From: CAWIUB01 sp963839175
Lineage (GTDB): Bacteria > Actinomycetota > Actinomycetes > Mycobacteriales > Jatrophihabitantaceae
Reading direction: 5' to 3'
NCBI GenBank assembly: GCA_963839175.1
Contig: CAWIUB010000021.1
Location: forward strand, 57,077 to 121,076
DNA: 64,000 nt
In this document: piece by piece, positions 1-8,809 of the stretch
How positions within the stretch are numbered: the first letter of the stretch is position 1
Layout of the letters: every line of letters starts with the position of its first letter
Position numbers and translations under genes: made by a program
The notes under the pieces: model-generated
Told to the model about the DNA's origin: nothing
What the model saw: only the letters and a program-made list of their open reading frames with translations
The model's database searches: none

Positions 1-94
1 GTGGATGCCGCACCTCGACCTCCGCCACGGTTCGGCCGACCACCCACCGGGCCAACCCCGCCCGGACGGTCTCGACCTCAGGCAGTTCCGGCAC
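1..94 (-). CDS. mutM: Formamidopyrimidine-DNA glycosylase, N-terminal fragment (window edge)
   Basis: Reading the minus strand from a GTG at 94 gives a protein beginning (V/M)PELPEVETVRAGLARW, the invariant start of Fpg/MutM. In this family the proline after the initiator Met is the catalytic N-terminus for excising oxidised purines, and the Glu of PELPE takes part in catalysis. Only about 31 codons lie in the window; the rest continues beyond position 1. The gene starts 22 nt after the rnc stop on the same strand, the rnc-mutM order common in actinobacteria. The motif makes the identity secure. Confidence 0.93.
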   Translation of the reverse strand, partial: MPELPEVETVRAGLARWVVGRTVAEVEVRHP

Positions 95-116
95 GCTAAT
101 TCGCCAGCGTCTCCGC

Positions 117-854
117 TCAGGCCGACTCGACGCCTGCGTCGGCCCGCGCCTGCAGCACCCGCCACGCGCTGGCCGCGGCCTTCTGCTCCGCCTCTTTCTT
201 GTTGCGTCCCGAGCACTCGTCGAACAGCTCGCCGCTGACGCTGGCGCGCGCCGCGAAGGTTCGAGCGTGGTCGGGCCCAGCGAAGGTGATGACGTACTCG
301 GGCACGCCTAGGGCCAACGTCGCGGTGAGCTCCTGCAGGCTGGTCTTCCAATCCAACCCGGCGCCCTGCGTGGCCACGTCGTCGAGCAGGGGATCGAACA
401 AGCTGTGGATCACCCGGGCGGCTCCATCCAGGCCGTGCTCGAGGAAGATCGCGCCGAGCAGCGCCTCCATCGTGTCGGCGAGAATGCTGGCCTTGTTGCG
501 CCCGCCAGTGACCTCCTCGCCACGTCCGAGCAGCAGATATGCGCCCAGGCCGTGCCGGCTGTCGACGTGGCGGGCTACCTCGGCGAGCGCCCGCATGTTG
601 ACGACCGATGCGCGCAGCTTGGCCAGTCGCCCCTCAGGCAGCTCGGGATGGGCACGGTAGAGCGTTTCGGTGATCACGACCCCGAGCACCGCGTCGCCGA
701 GGAACTCCAGCCGCTCGTTGTGCGGCAGGCCGCCGTTCTCGTACGCGTAGGAGCGGTGTGTCAGGGCGCGGCGAAGCAGCCCGGGGTCGAGAGTGACCCC
801 GAGCGCGGCGGCGAGCTGAGCCTGCTCGGCAGGCTCCGGACCGTTGGCCCGCAC
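117..854 (-). CDS. rnc: Ribonuclease III
   Basis: This is a 245-residue double-strand-specific endoribonuclease that processes rRNA precursors and structured mRNAs. The signature NERLEFLGDAVL spans residues 46-57. The acidic metal-binding residues correspond to E47, E50 and D54, with D127 and E130 in LADTMEALLGA. A double-stranded-RNA-binding domain fills the C-terminal third, with a Lys-rich NKKEAEQKAA helix. Length and domain order are those of the full-length bacterial enzyme. It starts with GTG 17 nt after the rpmF stop, so yceD, rpmF, rnc and mutM look co-transcribed. Confidence 0.97.
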   Translation of the reverse strand: MRANGPEPAEQAQLAAALGVTLDPGLLRRALTHRSYAYENGGLPHNERLEFLGDAVLGVVITETLYRAHPELPEGRLAKLRASVVNMRALAEVARHVDSRHGLGAYLLLGRGEEVTGGRNKASILADTMEALLGAIFLEHGLDGAARVIHSLFDPLLDDVATQGAGLDWKTSLQELTATLALGVPEYVITFAGPDHARTFAARASVSGELFDECSGRNKKEAEQKAAASAWRVLQARADAGVESA

Positions 855-871
855 GCTGTTGCCCGCGCCCG

Positions 872-1051
872 TCAGACCGCGAGCACCTGCCTGCCGTCGT
901 ACTGCCCGCAGTTGGGGCAGGCGGTGTGCGCCAGTTTTGGCTGGCCACAGGCTCGGTTTGGGCAGGTGACCAGCGTCGGGGCGCTCGTCTTCCAGTGCGC
1001 ACGGCGCGAGCGGGTGTTGCTGCGCGACGTCTTCCGCTTGGGGACGGCCAC
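872..1051 (-). CDS. rpmF: 50S ribosomal protein L32
   Basis: A 59-residue protein starting at a GTG with MAVPKRKTSRSNTRSRRAHW, the L32 N-terminus. Two CxxxxC/CxxC pairs (TCPNRAC and ACPNCG) make this the zinc-ribbon (C+) form. Large-subunit ribosomal protein. It lies 4 nt after the yceD stop and 17 nt before rnc, the widespread yceD-rpmF coupling. Streptomycetes and mycobacteria also carry C- L32 paralogues elsewhere; whether this genome has a second copy cannot be seen here. Confidence 0.96.
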   Translation of the reverse strand: MAVPKRKTSRSNTRSRRAHWKTSAPTLVTCPNRACGQPKLAHTACPNCGQYDGRQVLAV

Positions 1052-1055
1052 GACG

Positions 1056-1667
1056 TTACTCCTTGCTGTCGGCTGTGCTCTCGGCGTCGGGCTGCGGTAC
1101 GAACCCCGCTAGCGCCGCCCAACGGGGGTCAGTCGTGTCGTGCGTGTGGCCGGCCGGCAGGTCGTCGAGCCGCTGCCCGCAGGTCGGGCAGAGGCCGCCG
1201 CAGTCGGGACGGCACAACGGCGTCATGGGAAGCCCCAGGACGACGAGGTCACGCACTACCGGTTCGAGGTCGATGAGCTCGTCGACGATCCGGTACACCT
1301 CGTCCCGTTCGCTCGTCTCGTCGGTGGCGCTGTCCGGGTAGGCGAACAGCTCACACAACTCGGCGACGAACTCGTCGTGGACCGGATCGAGGCACCGCCC
1401 GCACTCTCCGTACCGCGGTGCCGTCACCGTGCCCGTAACGAGCACGCCTTCGGTCACCGACTCGAGCCGGACGTCGAGCGCGAGCGGGGCGCCTTCCGGC
1501 ACCCCGATGAGATCCAAGCGCAGCCCTGCAGGCGCGGGAGCGTCACGCCGAAAGGTGAGCATCGCACCCGCCCGGCGGCCGAGCTCCCGGACGGGGAGCA
1601 CGAACGGATCGCGGGGATCGAGGTGCGGTGCGTACCGCGTCGGTGTGCTGTTCTCGGGCATGCGCAA
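1056..1667 (-). CDS. YceD/DUF177 family protein
   Basis: 203 residues (197 if the ATG at 1661 is used). The centre has a cysteine pair, YGECGRCLDPV, and the C-terminal half has a second CRPDCGGLCPTCGQ cluster, the pattern of the DUF177/YceD family, preceded by an acidic region. YceD proteins are linked genetically to 23S rRNA accumulation and usually sit directly upstream of rpmF, as here (4 nt apart). The actinobacterial equivalent is Rv2926c. The exact biochemical role is not established; a large-subunit assembly or rRNA function is inferred from family and context. Confidence 0.9.
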   Translation of the reverse strand: MRMPENSTPTRYAPHLDPRDPFVLPVRELGRRAGAMLTFRRDAPAPAGLRLDLIGVPEGAPLALDVRLESVTEGVLVTGTVTAPRYGECGRCLDPVHDEFVAELCELFAYPDSATDETSERDEVYRIVDELIDLEPVVRDLVVLGLPMTPLCRPDCGGLCPTCGQRLDDLPAGHTHDTTDPRWAALAGFVPQPDAESTADSKE

Positions 1668-1706
1668 ACTGGCTCGGAGCGGGTTGAGGCCGAAACGGAT
1701 CTTAGC

Positions 1707-2216
1707 CTAGCCAGGCGCTGTGCCCGAAATCGGCCCTTCGACCTCGGCACGCTCTCGGCGCTGGATCAGCTCCTGCCGGCCCTGCTCGGTCGTGGCGGTG
1801 GCCCGATGCAGCACCGCGATGAGGTCGGCCAGCGTCTGGTCGACATACGCCTCGGCGTCGGCCCGCAGCCGGACGGCCTCCTCGGCGGCCGACTGGTGTA
1901 TGGCCGAACTCGACACGAGTTCAGCGGTTCGGGCCGACGCTCCGTCGACGAGGGTCTTCGCCCGGTGGCGGGCCAGCTCGACCACGCGTTCGGCCTGCAG
2001 CGACGCCTCCGCGAGCACGACGTCGCGCTGCGCGACGACGTGGCGTGCCTCGTCCATCTCGGCCGGCATGACCTCGCGCAGCTCGTCGAGCAGGTCGAGC
2101 ACCTGTTCGCGCGGGATCACGCAGGATGCGGACATCGGCACCGCGCGGGCAGTCTCGACCAGCTCGACCAGCTCGGTGAGCAGGGCATCGGCTCTGCGCA
2201 GGGCTTGGCCAGTCAT
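1707..2216 (-). CDS. SepIVA/DivIVA-like coiled-coil protein
   Basis: 169 residues from the ATG at 2216 (MTGQALRRADALLTELVELV); upstream in-frame codons lie inside coaD and are not used. The sequence is almost entirely amphipathic helix, rich in Ala, Glu and Arg, with long heptad-like stretches (residues about 35-150), as in DivIVA-type septal proteins. By order (coaD, this gene, yceD, rnc) it corresponds to Rv2927c/SepIVA, a mycobacterial protein required for septation and polar envelope growth. It starts 2 nt from the coaD stop. Function is inferred from synteny and coiled coil, not from a catalytic motif. Confidence 0.75.
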   Translation of the reverse strand: MTGQALRRADALLTELVELVETARAVPMSASCVIPREQVLDLLDELREVMPAEMDEARHVVAQRDVVLAEASLQAERVVELARHRAKTLVDGASARTAELVSSSAIHQSAAEEAVRLRADAEAYVDQTLADLIAVLHRATATTEQGRQELIQRRERAEVEGPISGTAPG

Positions 2217-2218
2217 CG

Positions 2219-2704
2219 TCAGTCGCCGCGCTTGCGCGCCCGGTCGGCAAGTCGCTTGAGCACGAGCGGGGGGACGAGCGATGATACATCGCCGCCCCAC
2301 TTCGCGATCTCCTTGACCAGGCTGGACGCGAGGAAGCTGTACTCGGGGTTCGTCGGCATGAACAGCGTGTCGACTCCCGCCAGGCCGCGGTTCATCTGGG
2401 CCATCTGCAGCTCGTAATCGAAGTCGCTGACCGCGCGCATGCCCTTCACGATGACGGGGATGTCATTTGCCTTGCAGTAGTCGACGACCAGCCCGTGGAA
2501 GGAGTCGACGCGCACGTTCGGGTATTCCGCGGTCGCCTCGAGGAGCATCTCGCGCCGCTCCTGCAGGCTGAACATGCTGCTCTTCGACTCGTTTATGAAC
2601 AGGGCCACGACGACCTTGTCGTAGAGCGCGGCGGCCCTGCCGATGATGTCGAGATGGCCGTTGGTCACGGGGTCGAATGAGCCGGGGCAGACCGCCCGGC
2701 GCAC
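2219..2704 (-). CDS. coaD: Phosphopantetheine adenylyltransferase
   Basis: CoaD transfers AMP from ATP to 4'-phosphopantetheine, the fourth step of coenzyme A synthesis. The HxGH nucleotidyltransferase motif is in PGSFDPVTNGHLDII near the start, and the ISSS/T-type C-terminal motif appears as NPEYSFLASSLVKEIA. The GTG at 2704 gives 161 residues and the family start (M)RRAVCPGSFDP; an upstream GTG (2722) and TTG (2746) are in frame but have no better ribosome-binding site. The neighbouring rsmD is its usual partner. Confidence 0.95.
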   Translation of the reverse strand: MRRAVCPGSFDPVTNGHLDIIGRAAALYDKVVVALFINESKSSMFSLQERREMLLEATAEYPNVRVDSFHGLVVDYCKANDIPVIVKGMRAVSDFDYELQMAQMNRGLAGVDTLFMPTNPEYSFLASSLVKEIAKWGGDVSSLVPPLVLKRLADRARKRGD

Positions 2705-2813
2705 CCGGTAGTCAGCGCTCACGAGGTCACCGTGCTCTTCGCGCAAGCGCTCATCGCTGGATTCGCTCCGCTCTCTGCCCTCAGCGCGCCTCTGGCTCGC
2801 AAGCGATGCTCGC

Positions 2814-3368
2814 TCACAGACGGCGACCGTACCAAAGCACGCCCTCGCCGTAGCGCCGCCGCTTGATCGGTTCGATCACGTCGGGCCAATGCGGCTCGCA
2901 GCTGCGCACGGACCGTTCGACGACAATGATCCCATCGGGTCCCATCCAGCGCTCGCCGCTCACGCCGTCGAGCAACGCGGCCAGCGACGCGTCGCCGTAG
3001 GTGTACGGCGGGTCGGCGAACACCAGCCCGAATGGCTCCTCACTGCCGGTCGTTGCCAGAAAGGACTCTGCGGTGCACCGCAGGACGGAGGTCGACGGCA
3101 GCCCGACGGTCGCGATGTTGCGGGCGAGGATCTGCACGGCCGACCGGTCCGACTCGACGAACGTGACGTGAGCCGCGCCGCGGGACAAGGCCTCCAGCCC
3201 CACCGCCCCGGTGCCCGCAAACAGGTCCAGCAGCCGAGCGCCGGCGAGGTCGAGGAGCCCCGCAAGGGTATTGAACAGCGCCTCGCGGGCCCGATCGGAC
3301 GTGGGCCGGGTGCCCCTCGCCGGAACGGCCAGCCGCCGTCCCTTGGCGATGCCAGCGATGATCTTCAT
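2814..3368 (-). CDS. rsmD: 16S rRNA (guanine966-N2)-methyltransferase
   Basis: 184 residues from the ATG at 3368 (MKIIAGIAKGRRL). The SAM-binding motif LLDLFAGTGAVGLEALS is at residues 46-62, and the catalytic DPPY motif of amino-methyltransferases at 119-122. RsmD methylates G966 of 16S rRNA late in 30S assembly. The rsmD-coaD pair is strongly conserved across bacteria. About 110 nt separate it from the chosen coaD start. A GTG 24 nt upstream (3392) is an alternative start. Confidence 0.94.
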   Translation of the reverse strand: MKIIAGIAKGRRLAVPARGTRPTSDRAREALFNTLAGLLDLAGARLLDLFAGTGAVGLEALSRGAAHVTFVESDRSAVQILARNIATVGLPSTSVLRCTAESFLATTGSEEPFGLVFADPPYTYGDASLAALLDGVSGERWMGPDGIIVVERSVRSCEPHWPDVIEPIKRRRYGEGVLWYGRRL

Positions 3369-3432
3369 GCGCCGGCCGCCGGGCGGTGACACCACGGGTC
3401 TGGAGTGAGGCGACCGGGGGGCGCACGCAGTC

Positions 3433-5622
3433 TCACGCCTTCTCCAGATATTCGGCCTGGCCGTCGGCGAACAGCTGGGCAACCTGGAGGGCGAGCAACG
3501 GATGATCGAGCAGGTCAGGGTCGGCGTCGACGAGCTCAACCGCCTCAGCGCGTGCCTGGGCGATCAACCCCTCGTCGTGAAGCAACGACACCAGGCGCAG
3601 CGCGGAACGCCGTCCGGACTGGGTGACCCCCAGGACGTCTCCCTCTCGGCGCTGCTCGACGTCCAGCCGGGCCAGCTCGAACCCGTCAGTGGTGGCCGCG
3701 ACGGCGTCGAGCCGCTCCCGCGCCGCCGAGCCCGCCGGGGCATCGGTGACCAGCAGGCAGATGCCCGGCGACGCCCCACGTCCGACCCGGCCGCGCATCT
3801 GGTGCAGCTGCGAGACGCCGAACCGGCTGGCGTCCATGATCGCCATGACCGTCGCGTTAGGGACGTCCACGCCGACCTCCACGACGGTCGTCGCCACCAG
3901 GATGTCCGTCTGCCCCGCCAGGAACTCGGCCATCGTGGCGTCCTTGACGTCGGGCGTGAGCTGGCCGTGGAGCGGGGCGAGCCGAAGACCGACCAGCGGA
4001 CCGTCGCGGAGCATCGGCAGCACATCGTTGACGGCGAGCGGCGGGCGTGCGGTGGGCTCGTCGGAGCTCGCGTATAGGTCGTTCTCAGTGTCGTCGTCGC
4101 CGATCCGCGGGCAGACCACGTACGCTTGCCGCCCCGCCGCGACCTCTTCTCGGATGCGCTGCCACATCCGGGCCAGCCACGCCGGCTTCTCGGCCGTCGG
4201 GACGACGGTGGTGGTGATCGGTGATCGGCCGAGCGGCAGCTCCCGCAGGACTGACGTCTCCAGATCGCCGAACACCGTCATGGCGACCGTACGTGGGATC
4301 GGAGTGGCGGTCATCACCAGCAGGTGCGGCGGCCGATCTGCCTTGCCGCGCAGGGCATCGCGCTGCTCGACGCCGAAGCGGTGCTGCTCGTCGACCACGA
4401 CCAGACCGAGATCGGCGAACGCGACATGCTCCTGGATCAGGGCGTGCGTGCCGACAACGATGCCGGCCGCTCCGCTGGCGGCATCGAGCAGAGCCGCCCT
4501 GCGCGCGGCCGCGGGCAGCGAACCGGTAAGCAGGGCCACCCGGGTGGCATGCTCGGCGCCGCCCAGTCGCCCAGCCTGGCCCAGCTCACCGAGCATGGAC
4601 TCGATCGTGCGGGCGTGTTGGCTGGCCAGCACCTCGGTGGGCGCCAGCAGCGCGGCCTGTCCGCCGGCGTCGACGACCTGCAACATGGCCCGCAGCGCAA
4701 CGACGGTCTTTCCCGAACCGACCTCGCCCTGCAGCAGCCGATGCATCGGGTGCGGACGCGCCAGCTCCCCGGCCAGTTCGGCGCCCACGTTGCGCTGCCC
4801 GGCGGTGAGTTCGAACGGCAGGCGGGCGTCGAACGCAGCGAGGATACCGCTGCCTATCCGAGGACGCGGCGTCGCCGGATTCGCCGCCGCAGCCGCCCGG
4901 CGCTGCGCGAGAGCGAGCTGCACGCGGAGCGCCTCGTCCCATTTGAGCCGATGCCGGGCCGCCCACCACTGCTCGCGGCTGTCCGGCTGGTGCATCGCCT
5001 CCAGTGCGCTCCCGAGGTCCATCCACCCGTGCCGGGCCATGACATCGGGCGGCATCGGGTCGTCGACCCGGTCGAGACTGCCCAGCACCAACCCGACGGC
5101 TTTGGCGATCGTCCAGCTGCGGATCTCCTTGGTCGCGGGGTACACCGGGATCAGCGTGTTGGCGTAGAGGTCCGCCTCATGTCGCTCGAAGCCATCGCCT
5201 GGCAGCAGCTCGTACTCCGGGTGGGTGAGCTGGCGGGTGTTGCGGAAGACACTCACCTTGCCGGCGAACAGGCCCAGCGTGCCCGGTGTCAGCTCGCGTT
5301 CACGCCAGGCCTGCCGCCGCCCGAAGAACGTCAGCTGCAGCGTGCCTCTCCCGTCGCCCACGACCACCTCCAGGCGACTCTCCGCCCGCCCACCGATCCT
5401 GGAGCGGTACGGAACCATCCGACACGTGCGCACCTCGGCGAGCACCGTGACGTCGGCGTCGACGCGTAGCGATGCGAGGTCGGTCAGCTGCCCGCGTTCG
5501 GCCAGCCGCCGCGGGTAATGGCGCAGCAGGTCGCCCACTGTCCGGATGCCGAACGCCCCCTCGAGCGTCTTGGCGGTACGTCCGCCGATGACCTCGGCGA
5601 GCGGTGTGTCCCAACGCGCCAC
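3433..5622 (-). CDS. recG: ATP-dependent DNA helicase RecG
   Basis: 729 residues, the usual full length. An N-terminal OB-fold wedge domain (about 55-150) precedes two helicase lobes: Walker A GEVGSGKT at residues 299-306, a DEQH box in VVVDEQHRFG, motif III TATPIPRT, and motif VI QMRGRVGRG. RecG remodels stalled replication forks and branch-migrates Holliday junctions. The GTG start at 5622 is 6 nt from the upstream DAK2-domain gene stop, so the two are probably co-transcribed, as in mycobacteria (Rv2973c-Rv2974c). Confidence 0.97.
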   Translation of the reverse strand: MARWDTPLAEVIGGRTAKTLEGAFGIRTVGDLLRHYPRRLAERGQLTDLASLRVDADVTVLAEVRTCRMVPYRSRIGGRAESRLEVVVGDGRGTLQLTFFGRRQAWRERELTPGTLGLFAGKVSVFRNTRQLTHPEYELLPGDGFERHEADLYANTLIPVYPATKEIRSWTIAKAVGLVLGSLDRVDDPMPPDVMARHGWMDLGSALEAMHQPDSREQWWAARHRLKWDEALRVQLALAQRRAAAAANPATPRPRIGSGILAAFDARLPFELTAGQRNVGAELAGELARPHPMHRLLQGEVGSGKTVVALRAMLQVVDAGGQAALLAPTEVLASQHARTIESMLGELGQAGRLGGAEHATRVALLTGSLPAAARRAALLDAASGAAGIVVGTHALIQEHVAFADLGLVVVDEQHRFGVEQRDALRGKADRPPHLLVMTATPIPRTVAMTVFGDLETSVLRELPLGRSPITTTVVPTAEKPAWLARMWQRIREEVAAGRQAYVVCPRIGDDDTENDLYASSDEPTARPPLAVNDVLPMLRDGPLVGLRLAPLHGQLTPDVKDATMAEFLAGQTDILVATTVVEVGVDVPNATVMAIMDASRFGVSQLHQMRGRVGRGASPGICLLVTDAPAGSAARERLDAVAATTDGFELARLDVEQRREGDVLGVTQSGRRSALRLVSLLHDEGLIAQARAEAVELVDADPDLLDHPLLALQVAQLFADGQAEYLEKA

Positions 5623-5628
5623 GGTCGC

Positions 5629-7272
5629 CTACTCGACACCGATCAGCAGGGGGAAGTTCGGCTGCCCGCCGTCGAAAACCGCGACCTCGACGAGCGGCTG
5701 AGCGGCGGTCAGGTATGCCTTCAGCGCCTCGACGCCCGCTGCATCGGCCTCGGCACCAGTCACAATCGTGATCAGCTCGCCCCCAGCGGCCAGCAGGCGG
5801 TCGAGGACTGCCCGGGTCACCGACTCGACGTCTTTCCCGATCTCGACGACCTCACCGACGATCAGCCCCAGCACGTCACCGGGCTGACAGCGGCCGACCG
5901 ACGTGAGCGCCTCGCGCTGAGCGACGGTGATCTCGGCCCACCGGGTGGCGGCGGCCGCCTCGGCCATCGCGATGACGTCCTGGTGGAAATGTCGGCTGGC
6001 GTCATGGACGGCGACCGCCGCGAGGCCCTGCACCGGCGAATGGGTGGGGACGACGGCCACCTCGACCCCGACGGCGCGAGCTTCGTCGGCGGCGGCATCG
6101 GCCACATCCGACGTCTGCGTGGCGTTGGGCAGCAGGATCACCTGCGCGGCGCCGGTGGCCAGCACCGCGTCGAGGACTTTCGCCTGGGACGGGTCGACGC
6201 CCGCTCCCGCCTCGACCACCCGCACCCCCTCGCCGCTGAACAGGTGCGCCAAACCGTCGCCTGGCGCGACCGCGACCACTGCCACGCCCGTCCGGCTCGG
6301 CCGTACCTCGATCGCGTCGGCGGCGATCTGGTCGGCGAAGCGCACGACCGTGATCCGCCGGGTACGTCCCGCCTCGACGCCGGCCTCGATCGCCGCACCC
6401 ACGTCGTCGACGTGCACGTGGACGCTCCACAGCCCGTCGCCGGTCCCGGCCACCACCACCGAATCGCCGATGGCGGCAAGCTCTGCACGCAGCAGGGCGA
6501 CCAGCTCTTCGTTCGCGTGCAGCAGATACTGGACCTCGTAGCCGAATTCGGCGCTGCCCGATTCACGCATCGCCTGCAGCGCATCGCGACAGCGGACCAC
6601 CCGCGGCGGCCGGCCGGCCGGCTCCTCGACTCCCGTGACGATGCTGGCCAGCGCACCGAGCAGCACCACCAGCCCGCGGCCGCCCGCGTCGACGACCCCG
6701 GCGCGGGCCAGGACGGGCAGCTGCTCAGGCGTATGCCGCAAGGCCTCGGCGGCACCGGCGAGCGCCGCGGTAACCACCGACGGCAGCGTTGCCGACGGGG
6801 GCACACCACGTGCAGCGTCGGCCGCCGCCCGAGCGACCGATAGGATCGTGCCCTCGACCGGTCGCGCCACCGCGGCATATGCGTGACTCGCGGCCACCTG
6901 CAGGCCGCGGCGCAGCCGATTGCCGTCGCATCCGTCGACATCCGCTGTGCCGCCAGCATCGGGCTCGGCAATACCGTCGGCCAGGCCGCGCAGGATCTGC
7001 GAGACGATCACGCCGGCATTGCCCCGCGCGCCGAGGACGGCCCCGTGGGCCATCTCACGCAGCGCGCCCAACGCGGTGTCTGTCGTGTGCGCGCCGAGGG
7101 CGTCGGCCGCCGCCCGCATGGTCAGCGCCAGATTGGTCCCCGTGTCACCGTCCGGAACTGGGTAGACGTTCAGATCGTCGATCTCGTCCTGATGGGCAGC
7201 GAGGGCTGCTGCGGCGGCGAGGCTCCACCGACGCACCGCAGGGGCGTCCAGCGTTTCGAGCACGACGTCCAC
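5629..7272 (-). CDS. DAK2-domain (FakA/YloV-type) kinase
   Basis: 547 residues. The N-terminal DhaL-like domain carries NVYPVPDGDTGTNL (residues 35-48), whose aspartates bind Mg-ATP in dihydroxyacetone-kinase-like enzymes. The rest matches the long FakA layout, with a middle domain and a C-terminal domain. In Firmicutes FakA phosphorylates fatty acids presented by a FakB (DegV-type) protein; no degV gene is visible here. The gene ends 6 nt before recG, a conserved pairing. Family membership is clear; the substrate in actinobacteria is an inference. Confidence 0.85.
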   Translation of the reverse strand: MDVVLETLDAPAVRRWSLAAAAALAAHQDEIDDLNVYPVPDGDTGTNLALTMRAAADALGAHTTDTALGALREMAHGAVLGARGNAGVIVSQILRGLADGIAEPDAGGTADVDGCDGNRLRRGLQVAASHAYAAVARPVEGTILSVARAAADAARGVPPSATLPSVVTAALAGAAEALRHTPEQLPVLARAGVVDAGGRGLVVLLGALASIVTGVEEPAGRPPRVVRCRDALQAMRESGSAEFGYEVQYLLHANEELVALLRAELAAIGDSVVVAGTGDGLWSVHVHVDDVGAAIEAGVEAGRTRRITVVRFADQIAADAIEVRPSRTGVAVVAVAPGDGLAHLFSGEGVRVVEAGAGVDPSQAKVLDAVLATGAAQVILLPNATQTSDVADAAADEARAVGVEVAVVPTHSPVQGLAAVAVHDASRHFHQDVIAMAEAAAATRWAEITVAQREALTSVGRCQPGDVLGLIVGEVVEIGKDVESVTRAVLDRLLAAGGELITIVTGAEADAAGVEALKAYLTAAQPLVEVAVFDGGQPNFPLLIGVE

Positions 7273-7441
7273 CCTGCTCCTGTCAGATCTCCGGTAGGCC
7301 GAGGTTACTGTCCCGCACCGACCGTCCAGGCTGAGTTCCGATCCGGGAAGCTGCGTGCAATCGCTCTGCCTGTGCAGCGCGGGTCTGCAGCCACCATGCC
7401 AAGCCCGGTTCGGCCAGCAAAGCGGTGGTCTAGCCGGGATT

Positions 7442-7471
7442 TTGGCTCCCGCAGTGCCGCCCGGCTAGACT
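7442..7471 (+). promoter_or_regulatory. Probable sigma-70-type promoter for rpmB
   Basis: TTGGCT (7442-7447) and TAGACT (7466-7471) are separated by 18 nt and lie about 75 nt upstream of the rpmB start in the divergent gap between the DAK2 gene and rpmB. The fit to TTGACA/TATAAT is good for a high-GC genome. No transcript data exist here. Confidence 0.45.
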
Positions 7472-7545
7472 AACCTGCGCAGCCCGGCTCGCCACCGGGC
7501 GTGTTGTGTGAGTCGACCGGTACCGACGCTGTCAAGGAGGCCACA

Positions 7546-7737
7546 GTGGCCAGGGTCTGCGATGTCTGCGGCAAGGGGCCTGGCTTCGGCATGTCCGTCT
7601 CGCACTCGCACCGTCGCACACATCGCCGGTGGAACCCCAACGTCCAGACCGTGCGCGCTCGCGTCGCGCCGGGCACGCGCAAGCGGCTGACCGTGTGCAC
7701 GTCCTGCCTGAAGGCCGGCAAGGTCATCCGCGCCTGA
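7546..7737 (+). CDS. rpmB: 50S ribosomal protein L28
   Basis: 63 residues from a GTG at 7546, preceded by a strong AAGGAGG (7534-7540) with 5-nt spacing that fixes the start. The sequence begins (M)ARVCDVCGKGPGFGMSVSHS and keeps the CxxC...CTSC zinc-ribbon cysteines, the C+ form of L28. Large-subunit protein. It stands alone, divergent from the recG group and convergent with thiL 10 nt downstream; the Mycobacterium locus also has rpmB here (rpmB2). Confidence 0.96.
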   Translation: MARVCDVCGKGPGFGMSVSHSHRRTHRRWNPNVQTVRARVAPGTRKRLTVCTSCLKAGKVIRA

Positions 7738-7747
7738 GCCCGAGTCT

Positions 7748-8698
7748 CTAGCGGAAGTGCTCGTGCCCCCTGGACGGCCAGCGCCGGCCGTCCACCCGCA
7801 CGCCCTCGCCTTCGGTCACGGCGCCGATCACCGCCCAGCCGTCCGGCAGCTGCGTGCCATTGGGGAAGGTCGCCGCGAGCGCATAGTCGTCGCCCCCGGT
7901 GAGCACCCAGCTGAGCGGGTCGGTGTTGAGTGCGGCGCCGACCTCGGTTAGCTTCAGCGGGACCGGAATCGAGGCCGCCGTCAGCGCGACGCGCACCGCA
8001 CTGGCCGCCGCGAGATGCTCCAGGTCGATGACCAGCCCGTCGCTGATATCGGTCATCGCCGTGGCGCCGAGGACGGCCGCGCGGGGGCCCTCGGCATACG
8101 GCGGCTCGGGACGGCGGTGCGCGGTGACCACCTGCACCGGTGACCGGAAACCCCTGCTCAACACCGCATGGCCGGCGCTCGCCCAGCCCAGCCGCCCGGC
8201 TACGGCGACGAGATCCCCGGCACGGGCGCCCGCGAGCGTAACCGGGCTGCGGCCCTGCAGGTCGCCGAGCGCGGTGACCCCGAGGGTGATGACGTCGGCC
8301 GCCGAGACGTCCCCGCCTACCACTGCCGCACCGACCTCGCCGCACTCCTCCCGCAGCCCGGCGACCAGCCCGTCGACCCAGCTGAGCTCGAGATCGCCCG
8401 GCGTGCCGAACGCAACCAGCAGCGCCGTCGGCACGGCACCCATCGCCACCACGTCGGCGAAACTCCTGGCCGCCGCCTTGTGCCCGATGTCGTTCGCCGT
8501 CGACCAATCACGCCGGAAGTGGCGGTTCTCGATCAGTAGGTCGGTGGTGGCGACCACCCGTCCGTCCGTCGCCCAGACGACTGCTGCGTCGTCGCCCGGG
8601 CCAACCAGCGTGGACTCGGCCAGATCGAGGCCCGCGGTGATCCGCGCGATGAGGCCGAACTCCCCCACGTCGGAAACGGTGATGTCGGTCATCCTCAT
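7748..8698 (-). CDS. thiL: Thiamine-monophosphate kinase
   Basis: 316 residues. ThiL phosphorylates thiamine monophosphate to thiamine pyrophosphate. The family motifs are present: LVGPGDDAAVV near residue 32, the TTDLLIENRHFRRDW segment, GGDVS in the middle and AMTDISDGLVIDL for Mg/ATP binding. It is a PurM/SelD-type ATP-binding protein of normal length. A second in-frame ATG lies 6 nt inside (8692). It faces rpmB convergently and is divergent from the small RAM-domain gene. Confidence 0.94.
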   Translation of the reverse strand: MRMTDITVSDVGEFGLIARITAGLDLAESTLVGPGDDAAVVWATDGRVVATTDLLIENRHFRRDWSTANDIGHKAAARSFADVVAMGAVPTALLVAFGTPGDLELSWVDGLVAGLREECGEVGAAVVGGDVSAADVITLGVTALGDLQGRSPVTLAGARAGDLVAVAGRLGWASAGHAVLSRGFRSPVQVVTAHRRPEPPYAEGPRAAVLGATAMTDISDGLVIDLEHLAAASAVRVALTAASIPVPLKLTEVGAALNTDPLSWVLTGGDDYALAATFPNGTQLPDGWAVIGAVTEGEGVRVDGRRWPSRGHEHFR

Positions 8699-8809
8699 TC
8701 TCTGCTCGGCTGTCGCTGCCCGTAGCCGTGACGGCAGCCGGATTGCGTCGACAGGTCTGCGCTACGTTCTACCCGTCCAGTGCAGCGACGACGGAAGGAC
8801 GCGCCGACG

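Noticed and set aside
1140..2417. 425-codon plus-strand frame opposite yceD and the SepIVA-like gene
   Set aside because: Crosses several real minus-strand genes and has no recognisable protein features.
3623..5167. 514-codon open frame on the plus strand opposite recG
   Set aside because: Ser/Arg/Ala-rich antisense shadow of recG; high GC removes stops. No domain, no ribosome-binding site.
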